Source of the DNA: Rhodocyclaceae bacterium
GTDB taxonomy: Bacteria > Pseudomonadota > Gammaproteobacteria > Burkholderiales > Rhodocyclaceae
NCBI GenBank assembly: GCA_019455325.1
Contig: JACFMQ010000003.1
Location: 186,001-250,000, forward strand
Direction: 5' to 3'
Length of the DNA: 64,000 nucleotides
This document shows positions 51,400 through 60,847 of the stretch, piece after piece. A program made the translations under genes and the position numbers. Position 1 is the stretch's first letter. Every line of letters begins with the position of its first letter. The notes under the pieces are model-generated. The model ran no database searches. It worked only from the letters and a program-made list of their open reading frames with translations, and had not been told where the DNA came from.

Positions 51400-51416
51400 A
51401 TGCAACAGAGTTGCAT
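51400..51416 (-). promoter_or_regulatory. Candidate Zur operator upstream of the regulator gene
   Basis: Perfect inverted repeat ATGCAAC-AGA-GTTGCAT, 7-bp arms around three bases, 33 bp upstream of the regulator start, with GC-rich DNA on both sides. The position fits autoregulation by the encoded Fur-family protein. The motif was not compared with a database. Confidence 0.6.
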
Positions 51417-51447
51417 GAATACAGCGGCGGAACGCGCCCGCCGCCGT

Positions 51448-52023
51448 TCAGAACAGCTCGATGTCGTCGTCGCTCCGCTGCTTGCTCTTCATCGCCTCGA
51501 TGTACTGCGCCAGCGCCTCCTCGACCGGCACGCCGCGCATCACCGCCTCGAACATCGTGCGCTCGTCGGCGGTCGTGTACTTGGAGCGGATGCGCTCCTG
51601 CAGCTCAACCCACTGGCGCGGGCTGAAGATGCGCTGCTGGTCGGCGACGAGATCCGACAGGTCGCCGAGGCTGTGCGTGACGTGCGCCAGGCGCTGCACC
51701 AGCTTGTCGTAGAACTGGAAGGCGATCACCGCCTGGTGCACCATGCCCGAGACTTGGCCGGCGGCGCCGAGCAGGCGGGCGCGCGCCTCGCCGGCTTCGC
51801 CGCCCTCCGGCAGCGCGGCGACGGTCTCGCTGATCAGGCGCATGGTCTCGGCCATGCCGGTGAAGGAATCGGTGAGCACCTCGACCGAGGCGCCGCTGTC
51901 GGTCATCGCCGCCTCGATCTGGCCGGAGGCGAGTTCGAGCAGCAGCACGGTCTCGCGGACCTGGCTCCAGTTGAGGTCGGGCATGTGCGCGGTGGTGCCG
52001 CGCGGCGTTTGCTTGTCGTTCAT
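51448..52023 (-). CDS. Helical protein of unknown function (CheZ-like features)
   Basis: 191 residues from the ATG at 52023. Predicted all-helical with no signal or membrane segment. The central part, VHQAVIAFQFYDKLVQRLAH followed by VTHSLGDLSDLVADQ, and the acidic C-terminus QRSDDDIELF remind me of chemotaxis-type helical bundles such as CheZ, whose acidic tail binds CheY. The catalytic Gln region of CheZ cannot be placed, so I do not assign it. It is downstream of rlmI on the same strand, with 65 bp between them. Confidence 0.6.
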   Translation of the reverse strand: MNDKQTPRGTTAHMPDLNWSQVRETVLLLELASGQIEAAMTDSGASVEVLTDSFTGMAETMRLISETVAALPEGGEAGEARARLLGAAGQVSGMVHQAVIAFQFYDKLVQRLAHVTHSLGDLSDLVADQQRIFSPRQWVELQERIRSKYTTADERTMFEAVMRGVPVEEALAQYIEAMKSKQRSDDDIELF

Positions 52024-52088
52024 GATCAGTGGCGGATGCAGGACGGATTGTACGCAGCCATCATCGTCGCGCTTTCGCCCCGCCGCCG

Positions 52089-53288
52089 TCAATCGGCCTG
52101 CACGAGCAGGCCCTTCAGATACTCGCCCTCGGGAAAGTGCAGCGCCACCGGATGGTCCGGCCCGGCCGACAGCCGCTGCAGGATGCGCGCGTCGCGGCCG
52201 GCGTCGACGGCGGCGCCGGCGACGATCTTCTGGAACAGTTCGAGGCCGATGCCGCCCGAGCACGAGTAGGTCAGCAGGTAGCCGCCGGGTTCGAGCAGGC
52301 GGAAGCCGAGCAGGTTGATGTCCTTGTAGGCGCGCGCCGCGCGCTCGGCGTGCGCGGCCGACGGCGCGAACTTGGGCGGGTCGAGGACGATCAGGCCGAA
52401 GCGGCGGCCTTCCTTGCGGAAGACGCGCAGCGCGTCGAAGACGTCGGCTTCCAGCCACTCGGCGCGGGCCGCGTCGAGCTGCGGGTTCATCGCCAGGTTG
52501 GCGCGCGCGCCGGCCAGCGCCGGCCCCGACGAGTCGATCGAGAGCACGCTCGCGGCGCCGCCGGCCAGCGCCTGCAGCGAGAAGCCGCCGGTGTAGCAGA
52601 AGCAGTTGAGCACCGACCGGCCGGCGGCGAGCGCGCGCGTCAGCAGCCGGTTGTCGCGCTGGTCGAGGTAGAAGCCGGTCTTGTGGCCGGCGACGACGTC
52701 CACGCCCAGGCGCACGCCGTGCTCGTCGATGGCGAGCGGCGGCGCGTCGTCCGCCGGCGCCTCGCCGTGCACCCAGCCGGTGGCCGGGGCCAGGCCTTCG
52801 AGGCCGCGCACGTCGGAATCGGAACGCTCGTAGATACGCGCGACGCCGGTCGCCCGCACCAGCGCGCCGACGATCGCCTTGCGCCATTTGTCCGCGCCGG
52901 CGGCGGTGAGCTGCAGGCAGAGGGTGTCGCCGTAGCGGTCGGCGATGACGCCGGGCAGGCCGTCCGACTCGCCGTGGAGCAGGCGCAGGCCGCCCTCGCC
53001 GGCGAGCTGCGGCAGCGCCGCGCGGCGGGCGACGGCAGCGGCGACGCGGCGCCTGAAGAAGGCATCGTCGATGGTCTCGTCCGCGTCGAAGCTCCAGATG
53101 CGGGCGCGGATCTGCGACTGCGGGCTCCACGCCGCCTTCGCCAGGCGGCGGCCGTCGGCGTCGACGACCTCGACCGTGTCGCCGGCGCGGGCGCGGCCGT
53201 CGAGGCGGGCGACCGAGCCGGCGAAGATCCACGGGTGGCGGCGGAAGAGCGAACGCTCCTTGCCGGGGTTCAGAATCAGTTGCGTCAT
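52089..53288 (-). CDS. rlmI: 23S rRNA (cytosine1962-C5)-methyltransferase RlmI-like
   Basis: 399 residues from the ATG at 53288. N-terminal PUA domain (QLILNPGKERSLFRRHPWIF), EEHAD-like central region, and a Rossmann SAM-dependent methyltransferase domain: RSVLNCFCYTGGFSLQALAG (SAM motif I), then FGLIVLDPPKFAPS with the DPPK motif and LLTYSCSGGIGLELF with the catalytic Cys. It modifies rRNA of the large subunit in relatives. It lies 43 bp after xerC. Confidence 0.93.
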   Translation of the reverse strand: MTQLILNPGKERSLFRRHPWIFAGSVARLDGRARAGDTVEVVDADGRRLAKAAWSPQSQIRARIWSFDADETIDDAFFRRRVAAAVARRAALPQLAGEGGLRLLHGESDGLPGVIADRYGDTLCLQLTAAGADKWRKAIVGALVRATGVARIYERSDSDVRGLEGLAPATGWVHGEAPADDAPPLAIDEHGVRLGVDVVAGHKTGFYLDQRDNRLLTRALAAGRSVLNCFCYTGGFSLQALAGGAASVLSIDSSGPALAGARANLAMNPQLDAARAEWLEADVFDALRVFRKEGRRFGLIVLDPPKFAPSAAHAERAARAYKDINLLGFRLLEPGGYLLTYSCSGGIGLELFQKIVAGAAVDAGRDARILQRLSAGPDHPVALHFPEGEYLKGLLVQAD

Positions 53289-53331
53289 GATGGCCGGCAT
53301 TCTACGCCGCCGGCGCGGCGGCGGCGTCCGC

Positions 53332-54231
53332 TCACTTCTTCCGCGCGCGCGGATGGGCGTCGTCGTAGACCTTGGCCAGGTGCTGGAAATCGAGATGCGT
53401 ATAGACCTGCGTCGAGGCGATGCTGGCGTGGCCGAGCATCTCCTGCACCGCGCGCAGGTCGCCGGAGGACTGCAGCACATGCGAGGCGAAGGAGTGGCGC
53501 AGCATGTGCGGATGCACGTGCGTCGGCAGGCCGAGCAGCAGCGCGCGCCGGCCGAGCCGCGCCTGGATGGCGCGCGGCGACAGCCGGCTGCCGGTTCGGC
53601 CGAGGAACAGCGCCGGCTCGTCGGCGGCGTCGGCGCGCAGCAACTCGCCGCGCCGCGCCGCCCAGGCGGCGAGCGCCGCGCGCGCGACGCGGCCGACCGG
53701 CACGATGCGCTCCTTGTTGCGCTTGCCGAGCACGCGCACCTCGCCGTCGGCGACGTCGGCGAGGCAGCCGACGTCGAGCGCGGCGAGTTCGGCGAGGCGC
53801 AGGCCGGAGGAATAGAACAGCTCGCAGATGGCCTGGTCGCGCAGCGCCAGCGCATCGTCGCCGGTGCTCGTCAGCAGCGCGCTGGCCTCGTCCGGCGACA
53901 GCGCGCGCGGCAGCGCCTTCGGGCTCTTCGGCGGGCGCACGCCGGCGACCGGGTTGCCCGCTGCCTCGCCGCGCAGCCCGAGCCAGCGGTAGAAGCCGCG
54001 CCAGGCCGAAAGCACGCGCGCCAGCGAGCGGCCGGAGAGGCCGCGGCCGTGCAGTTGCGCGAGGAAGCGGCGGACGTGGTGCGTCTGCAGGTCGGCGAGC
54101 GGCGTGTCGCCGGCCAGTTCGACGAGCAGCGCGAGGTCGCGGCGGTAGGCGGCGACGGTGTGCGCCGACTGCCGGCGCTGGCCGGCGAGTTCGGCCAGCC
54201 AGGCGTCGATCGGCCCGGCGGCGGCGCTCAC
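53332..54231 (-). CDS. xerC: Tyrosine recombinase XerC
   Basis: 299 residues from a GTG at 54231, which overlaps the DUF484 stop as GTGA. With XerD it resolves chromosome dimers at dif. The N-terminal SAM-like core-binding domain (QSAHTVAAYRRDLALLVELA) is followed by a catalytic domain with Arg in GLRLAELAALD, Lys in LGKRNKERIVPVG, His-x-x-Arg in HPHMLRHSFASHVLQ, His in LGHASIASTQ and the nucleophile Tyr in VYTHLDFQHL. The dapF-DUF484-xerC order is the same as in E. coli and supports XerC over XerD. Confidence 0.96.
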   Translation of the reverse strand: MSAAAGPIDAWLAELAGQRRQSAHTVAAYRRDLALLVELAGDTPLADLQTHHVRRFLAQLHGRGLSGRSLARVLSAWRGFYRWLGLRGEAAGNPVAGVRPPKSPKALPRALSPDEASALLTSTGDDALALRDQAICELFYSSGLRLAELAALDVGCLADVADGEVRVLGKRNKERIVPVGRVARAALAAWAARRGELLRADAADEPALFLGRTGSRLSPRAIQARLGRRALLLGLPTHVHPHMLRHSFASHVLQSSGDLRAVQEMLGHASIASTQVYTHLDFQHLAKVYDDAHPRARKK

Positions 54232-54890
54232 GCGGTCTTCAGCGTGCGCGCAATGGCGGCCGAAGCCATGTCGCCGAGGCGCTCCAGGTAGACGGTGCCC
54301 ATGCCGGCGTAGAAGCGTTCGCCGTCGTAGGCGCCGAGCGCAATCAGGCCGATCGTGCCGCCGCCGCTCTTCAGCGCGATCAGCGCCTGCGAGCGGATGC
54401 TCGGCGCCGCCTCGCCGAACCAGGTCGAGGTCTCGAAGCCGGCGGTCGAGCCGCAGTAGGGCTGCTTCAGCGTCTCGGCGTAGACCTGCAGCTCCTGGCT
54501 GACGGCGGCGAACTCGGGCAGCGATTCCAGCTCGCCGGCGGGCAGGCTCCACAGGCGGACGGCGACCTGCGGGATGGCGAAGTCCTCGCGCAGGTGGTAG
54601 CCGAGCGTGTGCATCACCGCCGGGAAGGTGTAGGCCGAGATCAGCGCGACGGCCAGCCGGTGCATCTTCTCGCTGATCGCGTCGTTCTCCTCGCCGAAGC
54701 CGATCAGCTCGCCGAGCTTGGCTTCGAGCTGGCGGTTCTTGTCGCGCAGCGTCAGCATCTGCCGCTCGGTGATCGAGATGGCGCGGCCGCCGTGCGGGTG
54801 CGGGATGGCGATCTGCGCCATCAGGTCGGCGTACTGCTCGAAGAACTGCGGGTTGTTCTGCAGGTAGTGGGCGACTTCGTCGGCTCTCAT
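54228..54890 (-). CDS. DUF484 family protein (GAF-like)
   Basis: 220 residues from the ATG at 54890. The N-terminus is a short helical region ([20 protein letters not shown]) followed by [20 protein letters not shown], then a GAF-like sensory fold in the C-terminal ~120 residues. Family members lie between dapF and xerC and have no established function. It is coupled by four-base overlaps to both neighbours. Confidence 0.92.
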   Translation of the reverse strand: MRADEVAHYLQNNPQFFEQYADLMAQIAIPHPHGGRAISITERQMLTLRDKNRQLEAKLGELIGFGEENDAISEKMHRLAVALISAYTFPAVMHTLGYHLREDFAIPQVAVRLWSLPAGELESLPEFAAVSQELQVYAETLKQPYCGSTAGFETSTWFGEAAPSIRSQALIALKSGGGTIGLIALGAYDGERFYAGMGTVYLERLGDMASAAIARTLKTA

Positions 54891-55738
54891 GGTGCGCTTT
54901 CTTCGTGTCGGATTTCGATCTCGCCGGAGAAGACGGTGACCGCCGGGCCGGTCATCCGCACCGGCGCGCCGGGGCCGTCCCAGGCGATGTTCAGTTCGCC
55001 GCCGCGCGTCTCGACGCGCACCGGCGAGTCGAGCAGGCCGCGCGCGATGCCGGCGACGACGGCGGCGCAGGCGCCGGTGCCGCAGGCCAGCGTCTCGCCG
55101 GCGCCGCGCTCGTAGACGCGCAGGCGGATGGCGTGGCGGTCCACCACTTCCATGAAGCCGGCGTTCACGCGCTGCGGGAAGCGCGGGTGCGCTTCGATCT
55201 GCGGCCCCTCCTGCGCCACCGGCGCGCGGTCGACGTCGGCGACCACCTGCACGGCGTGCGGGTTGCCCATCGAGACGGCGGTGATCATGACCTCGCGGTC
55301 GCCGACCTGCAGCGGCTGCACGAGGTCGGCGACCGGGCTGACGAAGGGCACGCGCTCCGGCTCGAAGACCGGCACGCCCATGTCGACGGTGACCAGGCCG
55401 TCCGCCTCCAGCTTCGGCGCGATGACGCCGCCCTTGGTCTCGACGCGGATCTCGGTCCTGTCGGTGAGCCCCTGCTCGTGCACGAAGCGGACGAAGCAGC
55501 GGGCGCCGTTGCCGCACTGCTCGACCTCGCCGCCGTCGGCGTTGAAGATGCGGTAGCGGAAGTCGACGTCCGGCCGCGGCGCCGGCTCGACGAGCAGGAT
55601 CTGGTCGCAGCCGACGCCGAAGTGGCGGTCGGCGAGGAAGCGCAGCTGCCCCGGCGTCAGCGCCACGGACTGGCGCACGCCGTCGATGACGACGAAGTCG
55701 TTGCCGAGGCCGTGCATCTTGGTGAACTTGAGCTTCAT
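54887..55738 (-). CDS. dapF: Diaminopimelate epimerase
   Basis: 283 residues. PLP-independent racemase converting LL- to meso-diaminopimelate for lysine and peptidoglycan. [20 protein letters not shown] begins the protein. The two catalytic cysteines are in [14 protein letters not shown] and [15 protein letters not shown]. The product is the substrate of the lysA enzyme encoded at 27656, although the two genes are 26 kb apart here. First gene of the dapF-DUF484-xerC run. Confidence 0.98.
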   Translation of the reverse strand: MKLKFTKMHGLGNDFVVIDGVRQSVALTPGQLRFLADRHFGVGCDQILLVEPAPRPDVDFRYRIFNADGGEVEQCGNGARCFVRFVHEQGLTDRTEIRVETKGGVIAPKLEADGLVTVDMGVPVFEPERVPFVSPVADLVQPLQVGDREVMITAVSMGNPHAVQVVADVDRAPVAQEGPQIEAHPRFPQRVNAGFMEVVDRHAIRLRVYERGAGETLACGTGACAAVVAGIARGLLDSPVRVETRGGELNIAWDGPGAPVRMTGPAVTVFSGEIEIRHEESAP

Positions 55739-55785
55739 TTTTCAATCCACGCCCGGACTAGCCAAGCGAAGTCACACGGAAGAAG

Positions 55786-56370
55786 TTACGCCTCTCCCGT
55801 ATCAGATTCTCCCCCTGGAAAGGGAGGCTTCCAACCGGAGTCAGTTTCCGATGAGGGCCGGGCCGCCTGCGGGATGGATCGCGCCATTATAAAGTCGTCC
55901 ATGATGAATCCGCCGCCGATGTCGACCCGCACCGACTCGCGCACGGCGAAGCCGTGCTTTTCGTAGGCGGCGATGGCGCGCGCGTTCTGCTTGTTCACGG
56001 CGAGGACCAGCGTGTCGCAGCCGGCGGCGCGGCCGTGTTCGAGCGCGCGGCCGATCAGCGCGCCGCCGACGCCGCCGCGCTGACGGGCGGGCAGCACGTA
56101 GAGCTTGTCGAGCTTGAGTTCGCCCGGCGCGCCGGTCAGATGGCAGGACGAGAAGCCGATGCGCTCGCCGTCGACGGCGGCCTGGTCCCACCAGTAGCCG
56201 GGCTTGGCCAGCTCTTCGAGCAGGCGCGGCGCGTTGTAGCGCTGTTCGAGCATGTAGTCGATCTGCGCCTGGGCGACGATGCCGGCGTAGGCGTCCTGCC
56301 AGATCTCGCGGGCGAGCGCGGCGATGGCCTCGACGTCGACGGGGCGGACGGGCTGGATGGCGAGGTTCAT
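55786..56370 (-). CDS. GNAT-family N-acetyltransferase
   Basis: 194 residues. GNAT fold with the acetyl-CoA loop in VLPARQRGGVGGALIGRALE (R/QxxGxG/A motif), the strand LKLDKLYVLP before it, and NKQNARAIAAYEKHGFAVRE after. The last ~30 residues (SIPQAARPSSETDSGWKPPF and following) look disordered. Substrate cannot be predicted. It is monocistronic, 47 bp upstream of dapF on the same strand. Confidence 0.9.
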   Translation of the reverse strand: MNLAIQPVRPVDVEAIAALAREIWQDAYAGIVAQAQIDYMLEQRYNAPRLLEELAKPGYWWDQAAVDGERIGFSSCHLTGAPGELKLDKLYVLPARQRGGVGGALIGRALEHGRAAGCDTLVLAVNKQNARAIAAYEKHGFAVRESVRVDIGGGFIMDDFIMARSIPQAARPSSETDSGWKPPFPGGESDTGEA

Positions 56371-56518
56371 GGCGGTCTGCGGGGTGCGTTGCGACCGCCG
56401 GATTATCCGTTGCCCGCGTCATCGCGGCAATCGCGGCGGCGCCGTTTGACCCCGGCCGCGCGGCCGTGGATACTTCCGCCTCCCCCGCTCTTCCCGACGC
56501 CCATCCCGCGCCTTTGCC

Positions 56519-57445
56519 ATGCTTTCCCGCGCCGCCGTCGCCCTCCTCTGGCTGCTGCATTTCCTGCCGCTGGCGCTGCTGGCGCCGCTCGGCCGCGGCC
56601 TGGGCGCGCTGCTCTTCCGGTTCGCCAGGAAGCGGCGGCACGTCGTGCGCGTGAACCTGGCGCTGTGCTTCCCGGAGCTTTCCCGCGCCGCGCGCGAGAA
56701 CCTCGCCCGCCGGCACTTCGCCGCGCTCGGCCGCAGCCTGCTCGAACGCAGCCTGTTCTGGTGGGCCTCGCGCGCGCGGCTGGAACGGCTGATCCAGGTT
56801 GCCGGCGAGGAGAAGGTACGCACGCTGCTCGCCGAGGGCCGTCCGGTGCTGCTGCTCGCGCCGCACTTCGTCGGGCTCGACGCCGGCGGCGTGGCGGTGA
56901 CCATGCGCTTCGACATCGTCAGCATCTACGCCGAGCAGAGCGACCCGGTCTTCGACCGCCTGCTGCTCGCCGGCCGCAGCCGCTTCGGCGACCAACTGCT
57001 GCTGGCGCGCGCCGACGGCCCGCGTGCGACGGTGAAGGCGATGAAGTCCGGCCGGCCGTTCTACTACCTGCCGGACATGAACTTCCGCACGAAAGACGCG
57101 GTCTTCGCGCCCTTCTTCGGCATGCCGGCATGGACCATCACCGGGCTCTCGCGCCTCTCCCGGCTGGCCGGCGCCGCGGTTGTGCCCTGCGTCACGCGCC
57201 TGCTGCCCGGCAGCGAGGGCTACCGCGTCGAGTTCGGCGAGCCGTGGACGGACTTCCCGACCGGCGACGCCGAGGCCGACACGCGGCGCATGAACGCCTG
57301 GCTGGAGTCGGCGGTGCGCACGATGCCGGAGCAGTACTACTGGGTGCACCGGCGCTTCAAGACGCGGCCGGCCGGCGAATCCAGCCCCTACCGGGTGCGC
57401 GACCCGGAATCGCTCGCCGCCGGCCGGCCCGCCGCCGGCGCCTGA
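56519..57445 (+). CDS. lpxL: Lipid A acyltransferase (LpxL/HtrB family)
   Basis: 308 residues. Inner-membrane acyl-ACP-dependent acyltransferase that adds a secondary acyl chain to lipid A. An N-terminal membrane helix (ALLWLLHFLPLALLAPLGRG) precedes the catalytic HX4D motif LLLAPHFVGLDAGG and conserved SRFGDQLLLARADG, RPFYYLPDMNFRTKDAVFAP, with PEQYYWVHRRFKTRP at the end. LpxL and LpxM/LpxP cannot be told apart from sequence alone. It is the first of a set of envelope-glycan genes. Confidence 0.93.
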   Translation: MLSRAAVALLWLLHFLPLALLAPLGRGLGALLFRFARKRRHVVRVNLALCFPELSRAARENLARRHFAALGRSLLERSLFWWASRARLERLIQVAGEEKVRTLLAEGRPVLLLAPHFVGLDAGGVAVTMRFDIVSIYAEQSDPVFDRLLLAGRSRFGDQLLLARADGPRATVKAMKSGRPFYYLPDMNFRTKDAVFAPFFGMPAWTITGLSRLSRLAGAAVVPCVTRLLPGSEGYRVEFGEPWTDFPTGDAEADTRRMNAWLESAVRTMPEQYYWVHRRFKTRPAGESSPYRVRDPESLAAGRPAAGA

Positions 57446-57528
57446 CGCTGCGAAGACCGCCGCCGGGAAGGTATACTTGCCGACTTGACGCCGGGATGCC
57501 CGGCGCCCCCATTGCACGAGATCCGACT

Positions 57529-59295
57529 TTGGCACTGACTGTACTTGGACTTTCCGGCGCGCTGACGCACGACCCCTCGGCCGCCCTCTACGTCGACGGC
57601 AGGCTCGCCGCCGCCGCCGAGGAGGAGCGCTTCGTCCGCGACAAGCACGCGAAGAACCGCATGCCCTACGAGTCGGCGAAGTTCTGCCTCGACTTCGCCG
57701 GCATCAAACCGGCCGACGTGGACGCCGTGGCCATCCCGTTCGCGCCGATCGGCCTTGCCGGAAAGGCGCGCTGGCATTACGCGAAACGCTACTGGTACGC
57801 GCCGGACCGCTCGCTCGACGCGATCTTCGCCGGCAACCGCCGCTACCGCCGCTACAGGAAGCGCATCGAATGGTGCCTCGTGCAGCTCGGTTTCGACCTG
57901 AAGAAGATCGAGATCGTGCCGGTCGAGCACCACCTCGCGCACGCTTCCTCCGCCTACCACTGCGCCGGCTTCAGGGAGAAGACGGCGATCCTCGGCATCG
58001 ACGGCAAGGGCGAGTACGCGACGACCTTCTTCGGCTACGGCGAGAACGGCAGGATTCACAAGATCAAGGAGTTCTACGACCCGGACTCGCTCGGCGGCCT
58101 CTATGGCGCGCTCACCGAATACCTCGGCTTCGAGATGCTCGACGGCGAGTACAAGGTGATGGGCATGGCGCCCTACGGCGACCCGACGAAATACGATTTC
58201 TCGCGGCTGGCGAAGTTCGAGAACGGCGAACTCGTCGTCAACACCGACTACGCCAACGTGATCGGCTTCCGCCGTTACAAGGAGAAGGGCAAAGGCTACT
58301 ACTTCTCGCCGAAGCTGATCGACTGGCTCGGCCCGATGCGCCACGGCGACATCGCCGACGATCCGTACATCCACTACGCGGCGAGCATGCAGAAGCTGTT
58401 CGAGGATCTGTCGCTGCAGATGATGGATTACTACCTCGGCGACATCCTCAGGGAAACCGGCAAGCTGGTCTTCGCCGGCGGCGGCGCGCTCAACGTCAAG
58501 CTCAACCAGAAGATCATCGCCCGCCCGGAGCTGAAGGAGCTGTTCGTGCAGCCGGCCTCGGGCGACGCCGGCACCGCGGTCGGCGCCGCCGCCTACGTGT
58601 CGGTGGCGCGCGGCGTGCCGGTCGAGAAGATGGAACACGTCTATCTCGGCCCCCAGTACAGCAACGAGGACGTGATCGCCGCCTGCGCGCGCCACCCGTC
58701 GCAACCGCAGTGGCGGCAGATCGAGAACGGCGACGCCGAGGTGCCGAGGCAGATCGCCAGGATTCTCGCCGACGGCAACCCGGTCGCCTGGTTCCGCGGC
58801 CGCATGGAATTCGGCCCGCGCGCGCTCGGCGGCCGCTCGATCCTCGGCTGCCCGAGCGCGCCCGGCGTCGCCGACCGCATCAACGAGCAGATCAAGTTCC
58901 GCGAGCGCTGGCGCCCGTTCTGCCCGAGCATGATCGACACCGTCGGTCCGCAGATGCTCGGCAGCGACCACCCGGCGCCGTTCATGACCTTCACCTTCGA
59001 GGTCGCCGAGGAATGGAAGTCGCGCGTGCCCGAGGTGGTGCACGAGGACGGCACTTCGCGCGCGCAGGTGCTGAAGCGCGAATTCAACCCGCGCTACTAC
59101 GACCTGATGGTCGAACTGGAAAAGCTCACCGGCAACGGCGTCGTCCTCAACACCTCGCTCAACCGGCGCGGCGAGCCGATGATCTGCTCGCCGACGGACG
59201 CGCTGAACATGTTCTTCGGCTCGGATCTGCAGTACCTGATCATGGAGGACGTGCTGGTGGTCAAGGATTCGGCGAAGGAAAGCGAGGCTTCATGA
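57529..59295 (+). CDS. Carbamoyltransferase (NodU/CmcH family)
   Basis: 588 residues from a TTG at 57529; an ATG at 57496 in the same frame would add 11 residues. I prefer TTG because MALTVLGLSGALTHDPSAAL is the family's start. It transfers a carbamoyl group from carbamoyl phosphate to a hydroxyl, in relatives of glycan or secondary metabolite. The N-terminal Kae1-like half has EHHLAHASSAYHC (metal ligands) and KLVFAGGGALNVKLNQKI. The C-terminal YrdC-like half has RMEFGPRALGGRSILG and KFRERWRPFCPS. It overlaps the next gene by four bases, placing it in a surface-glycan cluster. A TATACT box is visible near 57472. Confidence 0.92.
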   Translation: MALTVLGLSGALTHDPSAALYVDGRLAAAAEEERFVRDKHAKNRMPYESAKFCLDFAGIKPADVDAVAIPFAPIGLAGKARWHYAKRYWYAPDRSLDAIFAGNRRYRRYRKRIEWCLVQLGFDLKKIEIVPVEHHLAHASSAYHCAGFREKTAILGIDGKGEYATTFFGYGENGRIHKIKEFYDPDSLGGLYGALTEYLGFEMLDGEYKVMGMAPYGDPTKYDFSRLAKFENGELVVNTDYANVIGFRRYKEKGKGYYFSPKLIDWLGPMRHGDIADDPYIHYAASMQKLFEDLSLQMMDYYLGDILRETGKLVFAGGGALNVKLNQKIIARPELKELFVQPASGDAGTAVGAAAYVSVARGVPVEKMEHVYLGPQYSNEDVIAACARHPSQPQWRQIENGDAEVPRQIARILADGNPVAWFRGRMEFGPRALGGRSILGCPSAPGVADRINEQIKFRERWRPFCPSMIDTVGPQMLGSDHPAPFMTFTFEVAEEWKSRVPEVVHEDGTSRAQVLKREFNPRYYDLMVELEKLTGNGVVLNTSLNRRGEPMICSPTDALNMFFGSDLQYLIMEDVLVVKDSAKESEAS

Positions 59296-59924
59296 GCGCC
59301 GTCACCGAGTACTACGTCGCCAGTCGACCAGAGTTCGTTTCATTTCTGCAGCCGGAAGGACCGTTTCCCTCGGCCATCGACATCGGCTGCGCCGGCGGCA
59401 TGCTCGGCAGCACCCTGATGCAGCAGGGCATCGTCAAGACCTGCGACGGGATCGAGCCCTTTCCGGCGGCGGCCGAACTTGCCGGGAAATCCTTGCGCCA
59501 AGTCTGGCATGGGGCGCTGGAAAACGTTGCCGAAGCGGTGCCCTGGCAGGATTACGCGCTGGTGATGATGGCCGACGTACTCGAACATCTGGTCGACCCC
59601 TGGTCGACTCTGCGTTTCCTGCGCGAGAGAACCGCACCCGGCTGCCGGCTGGCGCTGAGCGTTCCCAACGTCCGGCACTACAAGGTCGTGCTACCGCTGT
59701 TGCTCCGCGACGAGTTCACCTACCGCGACCATGGCATCATGGACCGTACTCACCTGCATTTCTTCACTGCCGGCAGCATCCGCGACACGCTGCACGAATG
59801 CGGCTGGAAAATCGTTCGCCGCGGCAGTCACATGAAGAAAAGCTATCGCCGCTGGTATATGCCGACGCGCCTCCTCGAACCTTTCGTGACCGTGCAGTAT
59901 CTGATGATCGCAGAAAAGCGATGA
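59292..59924 (+). CDS. SAM-dependent class I methyltransferase
   Basis: 210 residues. SAM-binding motif I is SAIDIGCAGGMLGSTLMQQG near residue 28; motif II region is VMMADVLEHLVDP; then CRLALSVPNVRHYKVVLPLL and FFTAGSIRDTLHECGWKIVR. It resembles Methyltransf_11/23 proteins of polysaccharide clusters. It is coupled by four-base overlaps to the carbamoyltransferase and the GT2 gene, so a sugar or lipid-linked glycan is the likely acceptor. Confidence 0.9.
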   Translation: MSAVTEYYVASRPEFVSFLQPEGPFPSAIDIGCAGGMLGSTLMQQGIVKTCDGIEPFPAAAELAGKSLRQVWHGALENVAEAVPWQDYALVMMADVLEHLVDPWSTLRFLRERTAPGCRLALSVPNVRHYKVVLPLLLRDEFTYRDHGIMDRTHLHFFTAGSIRDTLHECGWKIVRRGSHMKKSYRRWYMPTRLLEPFVTVQYLMIAEKR

Positions 59925-60844
59925 AGCCACCGCTGGTCAGCATCGCGATTCCGGCTTACAGGCACGCCGGATTCATCGAGGCCTGCCTGGCCTCCGTCTG
60001 TGCGCAGACCTACCCGGAGCTCGAACTGGTACTGCTCGACGACGGCTCCCCGGACGACACCTTCGAGGTCGCCAAACGTTTCCTCGACGCACATCGTGAC
60101 CGTTTTCGCCGCATCGTCGTCGAGCGCCACGAAAACCGGGGAGTCAGCGCCAACTCGAATGCCTGCATCGCCGCTTGCAGCGGCGAATGGGTGCACCTGC
60201 TCGGATCCGACGATCTCCTCCATCCGGAAAAGGTCGCCCGGATCCAGCAGGCGATCGAAGAATGGCAGACGCCGGGGCTGGCGCTGGTGCATGCCGATGC
60301 CGATTTCGTGAACGAACACGGGCAGCCGGTGCTACGCAGCTCGCTACTGCCGCGGCCGCCCGCCGGACCGCAGACCGACGCCTGCCGCTGGATCTTCATG
60401 GGCCGCCACTCGATCTTCAATCCGACAGTGGCGCTGCATCGCGAGTCATTCCTTGCCATCGGCGGCTTCGATCCGGATCTGGCGCTGGAAGATATCGACT
60501 GCTGGCTGCGCCTGTCCGCACGGCATGCCATCGCCCGTGTACCGGAGGTTCTGGCAAGCTACCGGAAGCACCCGGGCAATACGTTGCGACGTCGGGTCAG
60601 GATGCTGGCAGCACAGTTCTTCACCTTCGCCAAATTCGTCGAGGCATACCCGCGGTCGATTGCCGAGGAAGACATCCGACGGCAGTTCCGCAAGAACGTC
60701 TGGCGTTTCTGGCGACGTATCCGCAAGCGCAAGCCCTGGTTGCTACCGATGGTGCTCACCGCCCAATGGCATGCCCGGAAACGAACCCCTGGCCCCGAGG
60801 ATTACCGGCGCTTCGGCGCCATTCTCGAAAAAATCGCAAACTGA
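59921..60844 (+). CDS. Family 2 glycosyltransferase
   Basis: 307 residues from the ATG at 59921. GT-A fold: SIAIPAYRHAGFIEACLASV, LVLLDDGSPDDTFEVAKRF with the donor-site Asp residues, ACSGEWVHLLGSDDLLHPEK, and LVHADADF as the DxD-like metal site. The C-terminal third is basic and helical (WRFWRRIRKRKPW) and may be membrane-associated. It overlaps the methyltransferase by four bases. Acceptor and sugar are unknown. Confidence 0.93.
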   Translation: MKPPLVSIAIPAYRHAGFIEACLASVCAQTYPELELVLLDDGSPDDTFEVAKRFLDAHRDRFRRIVVERHENRGVSANSNACIAACSGEWVHLLGSDDLLHPEKVARIQQAIEEWQTPGLALVHADADFVNEHGQPVLRSSLLPRPPAGPQTDACRWIFMGRHSIFNPTVALHRESFLAIGGFDPDLALEDIDCWLRLSARHAIARVPEVLASYRKHPGNTLRRRVRMLAAQFFTFAKFVEAYPRSIAEEDIRRQFRKNVWRFWRRIRKRKPWLLPMVLTAQWHARKRTPGPEDYRRFGAILEKIAN

Positions 60845-60847
60845 CCG

